Source of the DNA: Altererythrobacter sp. B11
GTDB taxonomy: Bacteria > Pseudomonadota > Alphaproteobacteria > Sphingomonadales > Sphingomonadaceae
Direction: 5' to 3'
DNA length: 64,000 nt
NCBI RefSeq assembly: GCF_003569745.1
Contig: NZ_AP018498.1
Span: forward strand, 1,143,501-1,207,500
In this document: in pieces, positions 17,616 to 26,444 of the stretch
How positions within the stretch are numbered: position 1 is the first letter of the stretch
Layout of the letters: every line of letters begins with the position of its first letter
Made by a program: the position numbers and the translations under genes
The notes under the pieces: generated by a model
The model's input: the letters and a program-made list of their open reading frames with translations, nothing else
What the model was told of the DNA's origin: nothing
The model's database searches: none

Positions 17616-18063
17616 TCCGATTCAACCCCGCATCGCGCTGGTCGTTAGCCAGTTCAATCCCGAGGTCACGGATGGCCTGCGCGATGGCGCGCTGGCTGCG
17701 CTGGCGGAGCGGGGAGTAAAGGTGGCGGACGCCGACATTCATAGCGCCCCCGGCGCCTTCGAAATCCCGCTGCTCGCCCGGGCGCTAGCCCACTCCGGCT
17801 ATGACGGGGTGGTCGGCCTGGGCTGCGTGATCAAGGGCGATACGGCGCATTTTGAATATATCAGCCAGGCGGCCAGTATCGGCCTGATGCAGGCGGGGCT
17901 GGAGACAGGCAAGCCGCTCACCTTCGGTATCATCACCGTTTATACGGAAGAGCAGGCGGTTGAGCGGAGCCGCGCCGATGCCCACAACAAGGGGCGCGAA
18001 GCGGCGGAGGCGTGCTACGCCGCGCTGCAGACGCTCGCGGCGATCCGCGCACGCGGCAAGTAG
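17608..18063 (+). CDS. ribH: 6,7-dimethyl-8-ribityllumazine synthase
   Basis: A 151-residue lumazine synthase that condenses the RibD product with dihydroxybutanone phosphate. Recognisable motifs are VVSQFNPEVTDGL, SAPGAFEIPLLARAL, GLGCVIKGDTAHFEYI (with the catalytic histidine) and GIITVYTEEQAVER. It is the last gene of the riboswitch-controlled operon and is followed 10 bases later by a hairpin. With ribD, ribE and ribBA the complete dedicated pathway is present in one transcript. Confidence 0.96.
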   Translation: MPDPIQPRIALVVSQFNPEVTDGLRDGALAALAERGVKVADADIHSAPGAFEIPLLARALAHSGYDGVVGLGCVIKGDTAHFEYISQAASIGLMQAGLETGKPLTFGIITVYTEEQAVERSRADAHNKGREAAEACYAALQTLAAIRARGK

Positions 18064-18073
18064 AACTGCGAGG

Positions 18074-18099
18074 GCAGGGGCGCCGCTTGGCGTCCCTGC
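18074..18099. terminator. hairpin between convergent ribH and sulP
   Basis: GCAGGGGCGCC and GGCGTCCCTGC pair over 11 positions with one wobble and a four-base loop. It sits in the 44-base gap between the converging stops of ribH and the SulP gene, so it could serve both directions. Confidence 0.6.
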
Positions 18100-18107
18100 T
18101 GTGCGCT

Positions 18108-19601
18108 TTAGTGCGGCACGGCGCCCAGCTCGAAGCCGGTCTTGTCGTGCAGCGCGAAGCGATCGACCAGGTCGGCGCTGGCCCTGTTGTAACCGATCAC
18201 TTCCATCGGGCAGCCATCGCGGCGCAGCCGGGCGACGACCTTGTCGAGCGCGGCGACGGCGGAGATATCCCAGAAGTGGGCGGCTGATACGTCGATGGTG
18301 ACGCGCTGCCCCGCCTCAGGAGCGAAGGCGCGGGTGAAGCGGTCCACGGAGGCGAAGAAGATTTCTCCGCGGACGCGATAGGTCACCGGCCCGTCCCCAC
18401 TAATCGGCTCGCGTTCCACAGCGAACATGCGGCGGACCTTCCCTGTGAAGAAAATGCCGGACAGCAGCACCCCGGCGAGAACGCCCTGCGCCAGATCGTG
18501 CGTTGCCACCACCACCGCGACGGTGACCAGCATCACCACAGATGAGGTGGGTGGATGGCGGCGAAGGTTGGGGATCGAATTCCAGCTGAAGGTACCGATC
18601 GAAACCATGATCATCACGGCGACCAGCGCCGGCATGGGAATGCGCCCCACCAGCGGCCCCAGCACTGTCAGCAGGAACATCAGGAACGCGCCGGCGGTGA
18701 AGGTGGAGAGCCGCTTTCGCCCGCCCGAGGTGACGTTGATGACCGACTGGCCGATCATGGCGCAGCCGCCCATGCCGCCGACCAGCGCCGCGGCGATGTT
18801 GGCACCGCCCTGACCTGCGCATTCGCGGCGCTTGTCGCTTTCGGTGTCGGTCATGTCATCGACGATCTGCGCAGTCATCATCGATTCCAGCAGCCCCACC
18901 GCGGCCATGGTCAGCGAAAAGGGAAGGATGATCCGCAGCATTTCCAGCGTGAAGGGCACCTGCGGAAGGGCTAAGGAGGGCAAGCCTTCGGGCAAGCGCC
19001 CCATGTCGCCCACGGTGCGCACCGGCAGGTCGAGAGCAATGCTTAGCCCGGCGAGCACAACGATCGCCACCAGTGGGGACGGCACGGCTCGGGTAAGGCG
19101 AGGCAACAGGTAGATGATTGCGAGCCCCGCTGCGACCATCCCATAGGTGTGCCACGTCACCCCCGAGAGCTGAGGGATCTGGGCGAGGAAGATGAGTATC
19201 GCGAGTGCGTTCACGAAGCCGGTGATGACCGACCGGGAAACGAACTGCATCAGCAGGTCAAGCCGCAGGAACCCTGCAACGATCTGGATTATCCCCATCA
19301 GGATCGTGGCGGCGAACAGGTACTCGACGCCGTGTTCGCGAACGAGCGGAGCCACCACCACGGCAACAGCTGCGGTCGCGGCCGAAATCATTCCCGGCCG
19401 CCCACCCAGCAGCGAAATGACGATTGCAATCGCGACGGAGGCATAGAGCCCCACGCTGGGATCCACGCCGGAGATGATCGAGAAGCCGATGGCTTCGGGG
19501 ATGAGCGCCAAGGCTACGACGACGCCGGCGAGAATATCGCGGCGCGCTTCGCCAGCGTCGGCGGCCCATTCGGCGCCGAATCGGGACAGGATTTTGTTCA
19601 T
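18108..19601 (-). CDS. SulP-family anion transporter with STAS domain
   Basis: A 497-residue inner-membrane permease (SLC26/SulP). About 12-14 hydrophobic segments precede a C-terminal STAS domain (about 390-490, VRGEIFFASVDRF to VTIDVSAAHFWDISAVAALD). The family signature ALALIPEAIGFSIISGVDPS is at residues 30-50, and GGMGGCAMIGQSVINVTSGG marks the second core helix. SulP proteins carry sulfate, bicarbonate or other anions and the sequence does not decide between them. No sulfate-assimilation genes are adjacent, although the following locus encodes a sulfatase that would release sulfate. The gene is preceded by an unusually structured leader (19605-19745). Confidence 0.9.
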   Translation of the reverse strand: MNKILSRFGAEWAADAGEARRDILAGVVVALALIPEAIGFSIISGVDPSVGLYASVAIAIVISLLGGRPGMISAATAAVAVVVAPLVREHGVEYLFAATILMGIIQIVAGFLRLDLLMQFVSRSVITGFVNALAILIFLAQIPQLSGVTWHTYGMVAAGLAIIYLLPRLTRAVPSPLVAIVVLAGLSIALDLPVRTVGDMGRLPEGLPSLALPQVPFTLEMLRIILPFSLTMAAVGLLESMMTAQIVDDMTDTESDKRRECAGQGGANIAAALVGGMGGCAMIGQSVINVTSGGRKRLSTFTAGAFLMFLLTVLGPLVGRIPMPALVAVMIMVSIGTFSWNSIPNLRRHPPTSSVVMLVTVAVVVATHDLAQGVLAGVLLSGIFFTGKVRRMFAVEREPISGDGPVTYRVRGEIFFASVDRFTRAFAPEAGQRVTIDVSAAHFWDISAVAALDKVVARLRRDGCPMEVIGYNRASADLVDRFALHDKTGFELGAVPH

Positions 19602-19604
19602 TCA

Positions 19605-19745
19605 ACAGTCTTGCGCACAGCACATGCCGATGCCCGGAACGGGTGTTGCTTTGATGGCATGTGGAGTTTCCCCGGCGGATCGGCGGCCGGGATAGCCACC
19701 CGGATTTGCACCGGGTCCTTGCGAATGCGGCGCTGATAGCCGCAA
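19605..19745 (-). promoter_or_regulatory. structured leader RNA upstream of the SulP gene, candidate sul1-type or cobalamin-like element
   Basis: Read on the minus strand, five hairpins precede the start codon: GCGGC/GCCGC (19727-19743), CCCGG/CCGGG (19699-19715), CCCGG/CCGGG (19671-19691), a long CACATGCC/GGCATGTG stem (19621-19663), and inside it CCCG-TTC-CGGG (19633-19643). The stretch CCCGGTGCAAATCCGGG resembles the P3 core of cobalamin riboswitches, but the box near the 3' end that should complete that fold is not convincing. A conserved leader class called sul1 has been described before alphaproteobacterial sulfate-transporter genes and may be what this is. Between 19746 and 19974 I see no gene. 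Confidence 0.5.
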
Positions 19746-19974
19746 CCGCTACGCCAAGGCAAGGCCGGCGCGGGGCGCGAGCGAGGCAACGCTTGTCAGC
19801 AATGCGTCCTTCCCCGTCCGGAGGCGAAGATGGGGAAGGGTTAGACCAGCCAGACCGAAGAACGACGGACGAACGTAAAAACGATCGGCGAAAATCGGAT
19901 CGCATAGGCAAGGCTGCAGAAAGGGGGATCCGTGCGCACGAGAGATTGATATTCACTCTTCCTGCGTCCGTCGA

Positions 19975-20640
19975 TTAGACCGGCAGCGCAGGGAGCCGAT
20001 CACGCGGCGGCGCCAGATACGATAGCTGCGGCGCTCGACTCCGCCACACCCTTGAGGCCCCATCGCTTAACCGATGCCAAACTCTCATCGCAGGAAAAGT
20101 TCTGGGATCGCATGTCGCGGCGAAAGCTCCGGCTGTTTCTTTCTCCGATATGGGGAATTCCTCCAACGGATCTGCCGTAACATCGTAATATTTGCAGACG
20201 GCGCCTTCGCCTTCCGCTTTGATGTTCAGCAGCTTGTACCTTTCATTTCGTAACGCGATCTGGCGTTCGTGATTCTTCAGCGGAATCACCGTTTCGCAAA
20301 TGATGACGCCGGTCTGTGGATCCCGGGTTCTGGCCTCACCGTCCTTCAGGACGGGCAGAAGCGATACGGAATCCAGTGCAACCATCTGTCCGTCGCTGTT
20401 TGGCACCTGCGCGGGTTTCTCCACCTTCGCGAGATCCAGGATGGTGGCGTGGGACGTCCACAACGTGGGTGACGGCATCGGTATAGCCCGGCGTGATGCC
20501 GGGGCCTGTCACAAGCATGGGAACGCGGACGCCACTTCCATAACCGGTGCCTTTGGCGCGGCCCTCGGCGGTAAGATACGAGAGTGACCGACGAGGTGTC
20601 GCCGGGCGGGCCCTGGTGCAGGCCCACTCCGGCGTACGCC
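19975..20640 (-). pseudogene. decayed second sulfatase (C-terminal third, frameshifted)
   Basis: Directly after the intact sulfatase stop, the minus strand encodes SYLTAEGRAKGTGYGSGVR, VPMLVTGPGITPGYTDAV and THVVD in one frame. It then continues in another frame from about 20455 with TSHATILDLAKVEKPAQVPN, SVSLLPVLKDG and RNERYKLLNIKAEGEG, then YYDVTADPLEEFPI. Together these match the end of a sulfatase: ceiling strand, bilayer partner histidine region and C-terminal subdomain with YKL and DP-E motifs. The N-terminal part with the active-site cysteine is missing. It is best read as a remnant of a tandem sulfatase lost by deletion and frameshift. The sequence is not a copy of the neighbouring gene's end, so it was a distinct paralog. 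Confidence 0.75.
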
Positions 20641-20644
20641 TCGA

Positions 20645-22945
20645 TTATCGGGGTAATTTCTCGAAAACCACGCGGTCGATTGCGAGTTCGGACATGGCCG
20701 GTTCGGCCATATCTTTGAGTAGCGTACGCACGTTGTAGCGCCCGATCACCCCGGATCCGCGGAGCGGATAGTACACCGCGACATCTGCCGACTGCGCCAC
20801 CTTACCGTCCACGATCATCGAAATCTTCGCCGCTCGTGGCCCGATGTCCGGCGCTGCCGCCACCGAAATGGCGATCTCATGCTGCCCCACCGAGAGCTGC
20901 CCGCCCTCCAGGCGAACACGCTCTGCCTCGCGTCCGCTGGGGTTGTACAGGTAGGAAGGGCGTCCATCGCGGATGATCAGCCCGCCACCACCGGCTTCGT
21001 CACCGATGATGACCACTGGACCTGCAGCATTACTGCTGGCGGTGGTGAGCGAAGCCCGCATCGACCACCCGGAACCGAGGCCCGGGAAATTCCCCTGGGG
21101 GTAACGGGCGGGTCCCGGATAATAGGTGAACTGATCGCGTCCGTCGACGAGCGATGGCCGCTTGCCGGCGCCCACGCGGCCAATCAGGTCAGCCTGTATG
21201 GGATAGACGTGATACCGCTTCGCAGCCTCTGCGAACCCTTGCTGCAGTTCCGCGAGCTTCGCAGGATTTTGAGCGGCCAGATTGCGAGACTGGGAATAGT
21301 CCTGCGACAGGTTGTACAGTTCCCACTCGAATTTCGAGGGATCGAGCGGGGTGGTCGACCTGTCGAACGGCGCGCGCGGCGGGGTCGTCGATGCAATCCA
21401 GCCATCCTTGTAATAGGACCGGTTGCCCAGCATCTCGAAATACTGCTCCCGCCGGGTGGAAGGGGCGGCGGCATTGGCGAAGCTGTAGACCATGCTGACG
21501 CCGTCAATTGGCTGCTGCTTCACGCCGTCGACCTCAGTCGGCGGGGTTACGCCCGCCGCTTCGTAGATGGTCGGCGCGATGTCGATCACATGGTGAAACT
21601 GGCTGCGCACTTGCCCGGTGGCCTTGATGCGTTGGGGCCAGCTGATCACCAACCCATCGCGCAAGCCGCCGAGGTGGGAAGCGATTTGCTTCCCCCACTG
21701 GAAGGGTGCGTTCTGCGCCCATGCCCATGCGGCGTTATAGTTCGAGTAGCTGTGGGGCGTGCCGTTCTCGCTCCATGTCTCGATCAGTTCTTCTTCCGAA
21801 GGCTCGATCCCGATCAGGCTCTGCAATTCCTGAACCGCGCCCCGCCGGCTGTCCATGCTGGCGCCGTTGTCGCCCTGCAGATAGATGATCATCGTGTTGT
21901 CGAGCTGGCCGTTCGCCTCCAGCTCGTCGATCACGCGGCCCAGCTGATAGTCGAAATAGGCCAGCTGAGCGGCCGCGACTTCCATCTGGTGTGCATAGGT
22001 CCGCTTTGCTTCCGGGCTGAGACTGTCCCAGGCGGGCAAGGCATCGGGCCGCGGGGTCAGCACCGCATTGGCAGGGATGATGCCAGCTTTCTTCTGCCGG
22101 GCGAAGATCTGCTGGCGCAGCTCGTCCCAGCCCATGTCGAAGCTGCCTTTGAAACGGGCAATCCATTCGGTTGGCGCCTGATGGGGCGAATGCATGGTCC
22201 CGGGCGACACATAGACGAAGAACGGATTATCCGGCTTCTGGCTCCACTTCACGTGCAGCCAGTCGAGCACGTGATTGGTCATGTCCTTGTCGAAAATGTA
22301 GTCGCCGGAGGCGGGCGGTTCTATCGCATTGCGATTTTCAATCAGTTCAGGGCGAAACTGGTCGCTGGCGGCTGCATTGAAGCCATAGAAGTAATCGAAA
22401 CCCCATCCGTTCGGCCAGCGATCGAAAGGCCCCATCGGTCCGGTTTCCCACACCGGGGTGTTGTGGTTCTTCCCGAAGAATGCGGTATCATAGCCGTTAT
22501 CGTGAAGAACGCGGGCTATCGTTGCGGCGCTCTTCGGGATGACGGAAGTGTAGCCCGGTTCATCGATGGCGACATTGGTGATCGCACCGGTGGCAACCGC
22601 GTGGGAATTCCGGCCGGTGAGCAGGGCAGCCCGGCTCGGAGAACACATCGCCGTCGTGTGGAACTCGTTGTACTTGAGGCCGCGTTTCGCGAGTGCGTCG
22701 AAGGTTGGGGTGGGGATCGGCCCGCCGAAGGTGCTGGCCGATCCGAAGCCGACGTCGTCCGTCATGATCAGCAGCACGTTCGGCGCGCCCTTCGGGGCGC
22801 GCTTTGGCTCTTCGAAATAGCGCCAATGGGGTGCTTCGTCGCGGGTGGTGCCATCCTTGGCCACGGCCATGCCTGCGTGAGCCACGACAAGTGAAAGTGC
22901 GGTAGAACCGGCGATACGGGCAATTCGTGACTTCAGGGGCATCAT
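20645..22945 (-). CDS. arylsulfatase-family sulfatase, exported
   Basis: A 766-residue formylglycine-dependent sulfatase with an N-terminal signal peptide ending near GMAVAKD. The metal site begins with LLIMTDDVGFGSAS, and the catalytic cysteine lies in CSPSRAALLTGR, the C-x-P-S-R motif that is converted to formylglycine. Further active-site pieces are AFFGKNHNTP, PGTMHSPHQAPTEW, YLQGDNGASMDSR and WGKQIASHLGGLRDG. The C-terminal 170 residues form a beta-rich accessory domain after KYHVYPIQADL. The activating enzyme is encoded just upstream (34-base gap) and a TonB receptor before that, so the three form an operon for a sulfated substrate. The natural substrate cannot be named from sequence. 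Confidence 0.92.
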   Translation of the reverse strand: MMPLKSRIARIAGSTALSLVVAHAGMAVAKDGTTRDEAPHWRYFEEPKRAPKGAPNVLLIMTDDVGFGSASTFGGPIPTPTFDALAKRGLKYNEFHTTAMCSPSRAALLTGRNSHAVATGAITNVAIDEPGYTSVIPKSAATIARVLHDNGYDTAFFGKNHNTPVWETGPMGPFDRWPNGWGFDYFYGFNAAASDQFRPELIENRNAIEPPASGDYIFDKDMTNHVLDWLHVKWSQKPDNPFFVYVSPGTMHSPHQAPTEWIARFKGSFDMGWDELRQQIFARQKKAGIIPANAVLTPRPDALPAWDSLSPEAKRTYAHQMEVAAAQLAYFDYQLGRVIDELEANGQLDNTMIIYLQGDNGASMDSRRGAVQELQSLIGIEPSEEELIETWSENGTPHSYSNYNAAWAWAQNAPFQWGKQIASHLGGLRDGLVISWPQRIKATGQVRSQFHHVIDIAPTIYEAAGVTPPTEVDGVKQQPIDGVSMVYSFANAAAPSTRREQYFEMLGNRSYYKDGWIASTTPPRAPFDRSTTPLDPSKFEWELYNLSQDYSQSRNLAAQNPAKLAELQQGFAEAAKRYHVYPIQADLIGRVGAGKRPSLVDGRDQFTYYPGPARYPQGNFPGLGSGWSMRASLTTASSNAAGPVVIIGDEAGGGGLIIRDGRPSYLYNPSGREAERVRLEGGQLSVGQHEIAISVAAAPDIGPRAAKISMIVDGKVAQSADVAVYYPLRGSGVIGRYNVRTLLKDMAEPAMSELAIDRVVFEKLPR

Positions 22946-22979
22946 CTCTGTCTCTCGTTCTTGTCACCTGGCCATTTCG

Positions 22980-23885
22980 CTAAGCATCACGTGCGCAGCG
23001 AAAACCGATGTGGCTGGTGGAGGTGTCTATCGTCTGCGGGTAGCGGCTGGCTGGTCGATAGCGGCGGCAGTAGTTTTCAGCGCACAGGTGGGATCCACCT
23101 TTCAGTACCTTGCGCGGAAAGCCGGTCGTGCCGTTTTCATAGCTTCGGTCCCGTTCGCCGCCGCGCGGATTTTCAGGCACACAACACCCGGGGCCCGTGG
23201 CGACCGCTGCGCCTTCGGCATACCAGTCCGAAGTCCATTCCCACACATTCCCGATCATATCGTAGAGGCCGAAGGGGTTGGCCGGATATGTTCCGATCGG
23301 GGAGGTGCGCAGGTATCCGTCTTCCAGGCTGTTTTGCCAGGGGAACGAACCCTGCCAGAAATTGGCGAGCATCTTGCCGCCGGGGGTCAGTTCTTCTCCC
23401 CATGCATAAGCTGTTCCCTCAAGGCCGCCTCTGGCCGCGCGTTCCCACTCTGCTTCGGTAGGGAGGCGCTTGCCGGCCCATTCGGCGTATTGGCTGGCAT
23501 CTTCATGAGAGACATGAACCACCGGATGGTCGGCCAACCCCTCTATATCGCTGTCCGGACCATAGGGGTGCTTCCACGAGGCGCCGGCCTCGAGCCGCCA
23601 CCATGCAAACGGATTATGCAATGGAACGGGCTGCTGAGGCGGCACGAAGAGCGATGAAGCTGGTCGCAGAAGCGATGGGTCCGCATCAGGATAGTCTTCC
23701 AGCTTAGGTGCCGTTTCAGCAGTCGTCACATACCCGGTGTCCGCGACAAAGGCTGCAAATTCAGCATTGGTGACCGGGTGAGTATCCAACCAGAACGAAC
23801 TGACTTTCACTTTTCTCGCCGGAGCTTCCTCCGGATAGTGATTGTCGGAGCCCATCGTAAATATTCCGCCGGGTATCAACTGCAT
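22980..23885 (-). CDS. formylglycine-generating enzyme (sulfatase-modifying factor)
   Basis: A 301-residue FGE-sulfatase family protein that oxidises the active-site cysteine of sulfatases to formylglycine. It opens with MQLIPGGIFTMGSDNHYPEE and contains RLPTEAEWERAARGG and YDMIGNVWEWTSDWY. The C-terminal KGGSHLCAENYCRRYRPASR holds two cysteines in the spacing of the aerobic copper-dependent FGE active site, which distinguishes it from family members lacking them. No signal peptide is present, so it would act in the cytoplasm before sulfatase export. The neighbouring CSPSR sulfatase is its evident client. Confidence 0.93.
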   Translation of the reverse strand: MQLIPGGIFTMGSDNHYPEEAPARKVKVSSFWLDTHPVTNAEFAAFVADTGYVTTAETAPKLEDYPDADPSLLRPASSLFVPPQQPVPLHNPFAWWRLEAGASWKHPYGPDSDIEGLADHPVVHVSHEDASQYAEWAGKRLPTEAEWERAARGGLEGTAYAWGEELTPGGKMLANFWQGSFPWQNSLEDGYLRTSPIGTYPANPFGLYDMIGNVWEWTSDWYAEGAAVATGPGCCVPENPRGGERDRSYENGTTGFPRKVLKGGSHLCAENYCRRYRPASRYPQTIDTSTSHIGFRCARDA

Positions 23886-23943
23886 GAAAATATCCTCAGG
23901 TGATCCTGCCGCCCGGAGGGAGGGCCGGGCGGCAGGAAGGGGG

Positions 23944-26304
23944 TCAGAACGCCCGCCGCACCGTGAGCGACCATTCCCGAGGAGCGCCAGGAGTGCCGAT
24001 AACCAGCCCGATCGGGAGGCGGGTCTTATTCTGGTAATAGAATTTGTCGGTCAGGTTCGTGACCGCAAGCGAGACCGTCCAGTCCTCATCATAGGATCGC
24101 CAGGTCACCCGGCCGTTGAGCATCGTATATGCCGGCACCAGCGAGGCCGGATTGTTGTCGGCGTTCGTAAAGAACGAAGACTGGTATGCCATGTCGATAC
24201 GCGGCGTCAGCGTGCCCGCCCGCCCGATCAGGAAATCGTATTGCGCACCGGCACTTACCTTCCATTCGGTGACGAACGGCGCGATGGAGTCGATCGTCAC
24301 CCCTGCGATCGTGGCACCTTCCGCGCCCAGCCGGGTCAACTGGAAGTCGAGATAGCTGACGCTCCCGTCGATCGAGAGGTGGTCGATCGGCTTCGCAGTG
24401 AGTTCGGCCTCGAATCCCTTGAAGCGTGCGTCTCCCGCATTGGTCGGCGTTGCATTCTGCGGCGTGAGGACGACCCCGTTGACTACTGTCGGCGCAGTGT
24501 TGGAGAATATGATATCCTTGTAATTGTTGATGAAGGCTGAGGCGTTCAATCTCACTGCCCGGCCAAACAGATCGCTCTTGAACCCAACCTCATAGGCATC
24601 GAGCGATTCCGGTTGGAACGGAACGACCTGCTCGATCACGAAGGGGCGGGGGTTGACGCCGCCACCGCGGAAGCCCGTGGAGAATTGCGCATAGACCATC
24701 AGATCGTCGGTCAGGCGATAGTCGATATTGGCCCGATAATCCCATCGTTTGCCGCGGAAATTGCCTTCCGCACCATCAATCAGTCGCTGAGCGGTATAGC
24801 TTGTCTCGCTCGGATCAAACGGGTTCAGGCGGCGGAAGCGGTAATCCTTCCTGTCGTCGGTGTAGCGTATCCCGCCCGTCAGATTGAGCCGATCGGTGAC
24901 ATGCACTGTGGCATGCGCGAAACCAGATATGCTGCGCGCCGGGATGGTATCGTCGGAATAAAATACCGAAGAGAACGCAGCGCCCGGGGCAATGATGCTG
25001 CCGCCCTCGATGTAGCTGGTAGCCTTGTAGTAGAAACCGCCCACCGTCCATTCGAGCAGGTCTGACAGGCTAGTGCCGTTCAGGCGGACTTCCTGCGTGA
25101 ACTGATGATGGCGGTTGGTGGTGTTCCCGGTGTTGATGCCGAAGGGCGTGGTGTCGAAGTCCGTGCCATAGCGCCCAGAAATGCTCTGGTAGGAGGTGAT
25201 GGACTTGAGGGCGAGGTCCGGCCCCAGATTCCAGTCGACCGTACCAGACGCTTCCCAGGTGCGCAGGCGGGTGTTCGGTTGCCATACGACAGTGTCATGC
25301 GTGCCGCCGGCATCGGTGAAGGCCGGCGTCGTGTAAGTCGCGTAGTTGGAGTAATCCTCAGCTCCCGTGATGAAGACGCTGCGGTCCGGAACGCCCGGCG
25401 TGAGCACGGGCGATACGGAGATGGCCAGCAACTTCGTCGCGCTGGGTTCAGAATCGTCCACCAATCGGCTGGCCGCCAAGTTGACCTCGATGTCATCGGT
25501 GGCGATCCACCGCAGGGCGATACGCCCGGCGGTGTATTTGGTGCCGCCTTCATGACCAATCACGCAATCCTTGCCGGCCGCTGCAGAGCGCGGGAACACA
25601 CCGTTGTTCGGATTGACGCAGCCAAAATCCAGCCGGTCGAGATAGCCTTCCTTGCTCCGCGTTGCGCCCGACACGCGCACATACACCTTGTCCGGTACGA
25701 TGCTGAAGTCGGCTGCTCCGCGAAAATCGAGCCGGTCGAAGCTCCCCGTCGTCGCTTCGATGAAGCCGCCTTCACCTGACGGCTTCTTGGTGAACAGCTT
25801 CACCGCACCGCCGATCGAGTTCTTGCCGGCCAGGGTGCCCTGCGGGCCGCGGAGAATTTCGACCCGCTCAAGATCGAGCAGATCGAGCTGAGACCCAAAC
25901 ACAGTGCCATGATACACGTCATCGACATAGAGGCCGACGCCCGGCTCATAAGCGAAATTGGTATCCGCTTGACCGACACCGCGAACATAGATCGCCGCGC
26001 CGGGGCCGAAGGCCGATGTCGTAGGTTTCAGGACGACGTTGGGGGCGCTGTTGGTTAGATCGGTTACCGTGGTGTAGCTGCGCGCCTCCATCATGGCGCT
26101 ATCCATCGCCGTGATTGCGATCGGCGTATCCTGAAGGCGCTGGGACCGAAACTGGGCCGTCACAACGATATCGTTGACGCCCGAAGTTGCATCGTCTGCC
26201 GAAGTCTCCACCGGCGCCTGTTCCTGCGCGATGGCAGGCGTGACGGCGGATACGGCGATTGCAGCGACGCTGGCGCGCACAAGCAGAGTCTGGAACGTGA
26301 TCAC
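23944..26304 (-). CDS. TonB-dependent receptor of the sulfatase locus
   Basis: A 786-residue outer-membrane receptor. The signal peptide ends at VTPAIAQE, followed by DIVVTAQFRSQRLQDTPIAI, a plug with APNVVLKPTTSAFGPGAAIY and VEILRGPQGTLAGKNSIGGA, and a barrel ending VRRAF. The TonB box and plug belong to the large sphingomonad iron/complex-substrate receptor group (not the TIGR01782 type at 8176). Fifty-eight bases separate it from the FGE gene, so it probably leads the sulfatase operon and imports the sulfated compound or its product. A LysR gene is divergent, with a T-N11-A dyad between them. Confidence 0.9.
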   Translation of the reverse strand: MITFQTLLVRASVAAIAVSAVTPAIAQEQAPVETSADDATSGVNDIVVTAQFRSQRLQDTPIAITAMDSAMMEARSYTTVTDLTNSAPNVVLKPTTSAFGPGAAIYVRGVGQADTNFAYEPGVGLYVDDVYHGTVFGSQLDLLDLERVEILRGPQGTLAGKNSIGGAVKLFTKKPSGEGGFIEATTGSFDRLDFRGAADFSIVPDKVYVRVSGATRSKEGYLDRLDFGCVNPNNGVFPRSAAAGKDCVIGHEGGTKYTAGRIALRWIATDDIEVNLAASRLVDDSEPSATKLLAISVSPVLTPGVPDRSVFITGAEDYSNYATYTTPAFTDAGGTHDTVVWQPNTRLRTWEASGTVDWNLGPDLALKSITSYQSISGRYGTDFDTTPFGINTGNTTNRHHQFTQEVRLNGTSLSDLLEWTVGGFYYKATSYIEGGSIIAPGAAFSSVFYSDDTIPARSISGFAHATVHVTDRLNLTGGIRYTDDRKDYRFRRLNPFDPSETSYTAQRLIDGAEGNFRGKRWDYRANIDYRLTDDLMVYAQFSTGFRGGGVNPRPFVIEQVVPFQPESLDAYEVGFKSDLFGRAVRLNASAFINNYKDIIFSNTAPTVVNGVVLTPQNATPTNAGDARFKGFEAELTAKPIDHLSIDGSVSYLDFQLTRLGAEGATIAGVTIDSIAPFVTEWKVSAGAQYDFLIGRAGTLTPRIDMAYQSSFFTNADNNPASLVPAYTMLNGRVTWRSYDEDWTVSLAVTNLTDKFYYQNKTRLPIGLVIGTPGAPREWSLTVRRAF

Positions 26305-26401
26305 GAAATCTCCCCCATGTATTGATCTCCGCCTTGCATATGTGTGGCGGTTTGATCGTCAGTTCGGGACAAATCGCTTGTGAAGCAATGTACTAAAGCA
26401 C

Positions 26402-26414
26402 TATCACGGTGATA
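26402..26414. promoter_or_regulatory. putative LysR box between TonB receptor and lysR
   Basis: TATCAC-G-GTGATA is a perfect dyad of 13 bases with the T-N11-A spacing of LysR-type sites. It lies 98 bases before the receptor start and 31 before the preferred lysR start. Its position argues against the alternative lysR start at 26409, which falls inside it. Confidence 0.55.
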
Positions 26415-26444
26415 ACCAAAAGGCTGTCAGCGGGGAGTAGAGGC

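Noticed and set aside
19605..19745. Calling the SulP leader a cobalamin riboswitch
   Set aside because: Only the P3-like segment resembles it. The 3' box and the CACTG-type pairing are not convincing, and the gene downstream is not a usual B12 target.
20879..22894. 671-codon plus-strand frame opposite the sulfatase
   Set aside because: Antisense shadow; the sulfatase motifs lie on the minus strand.
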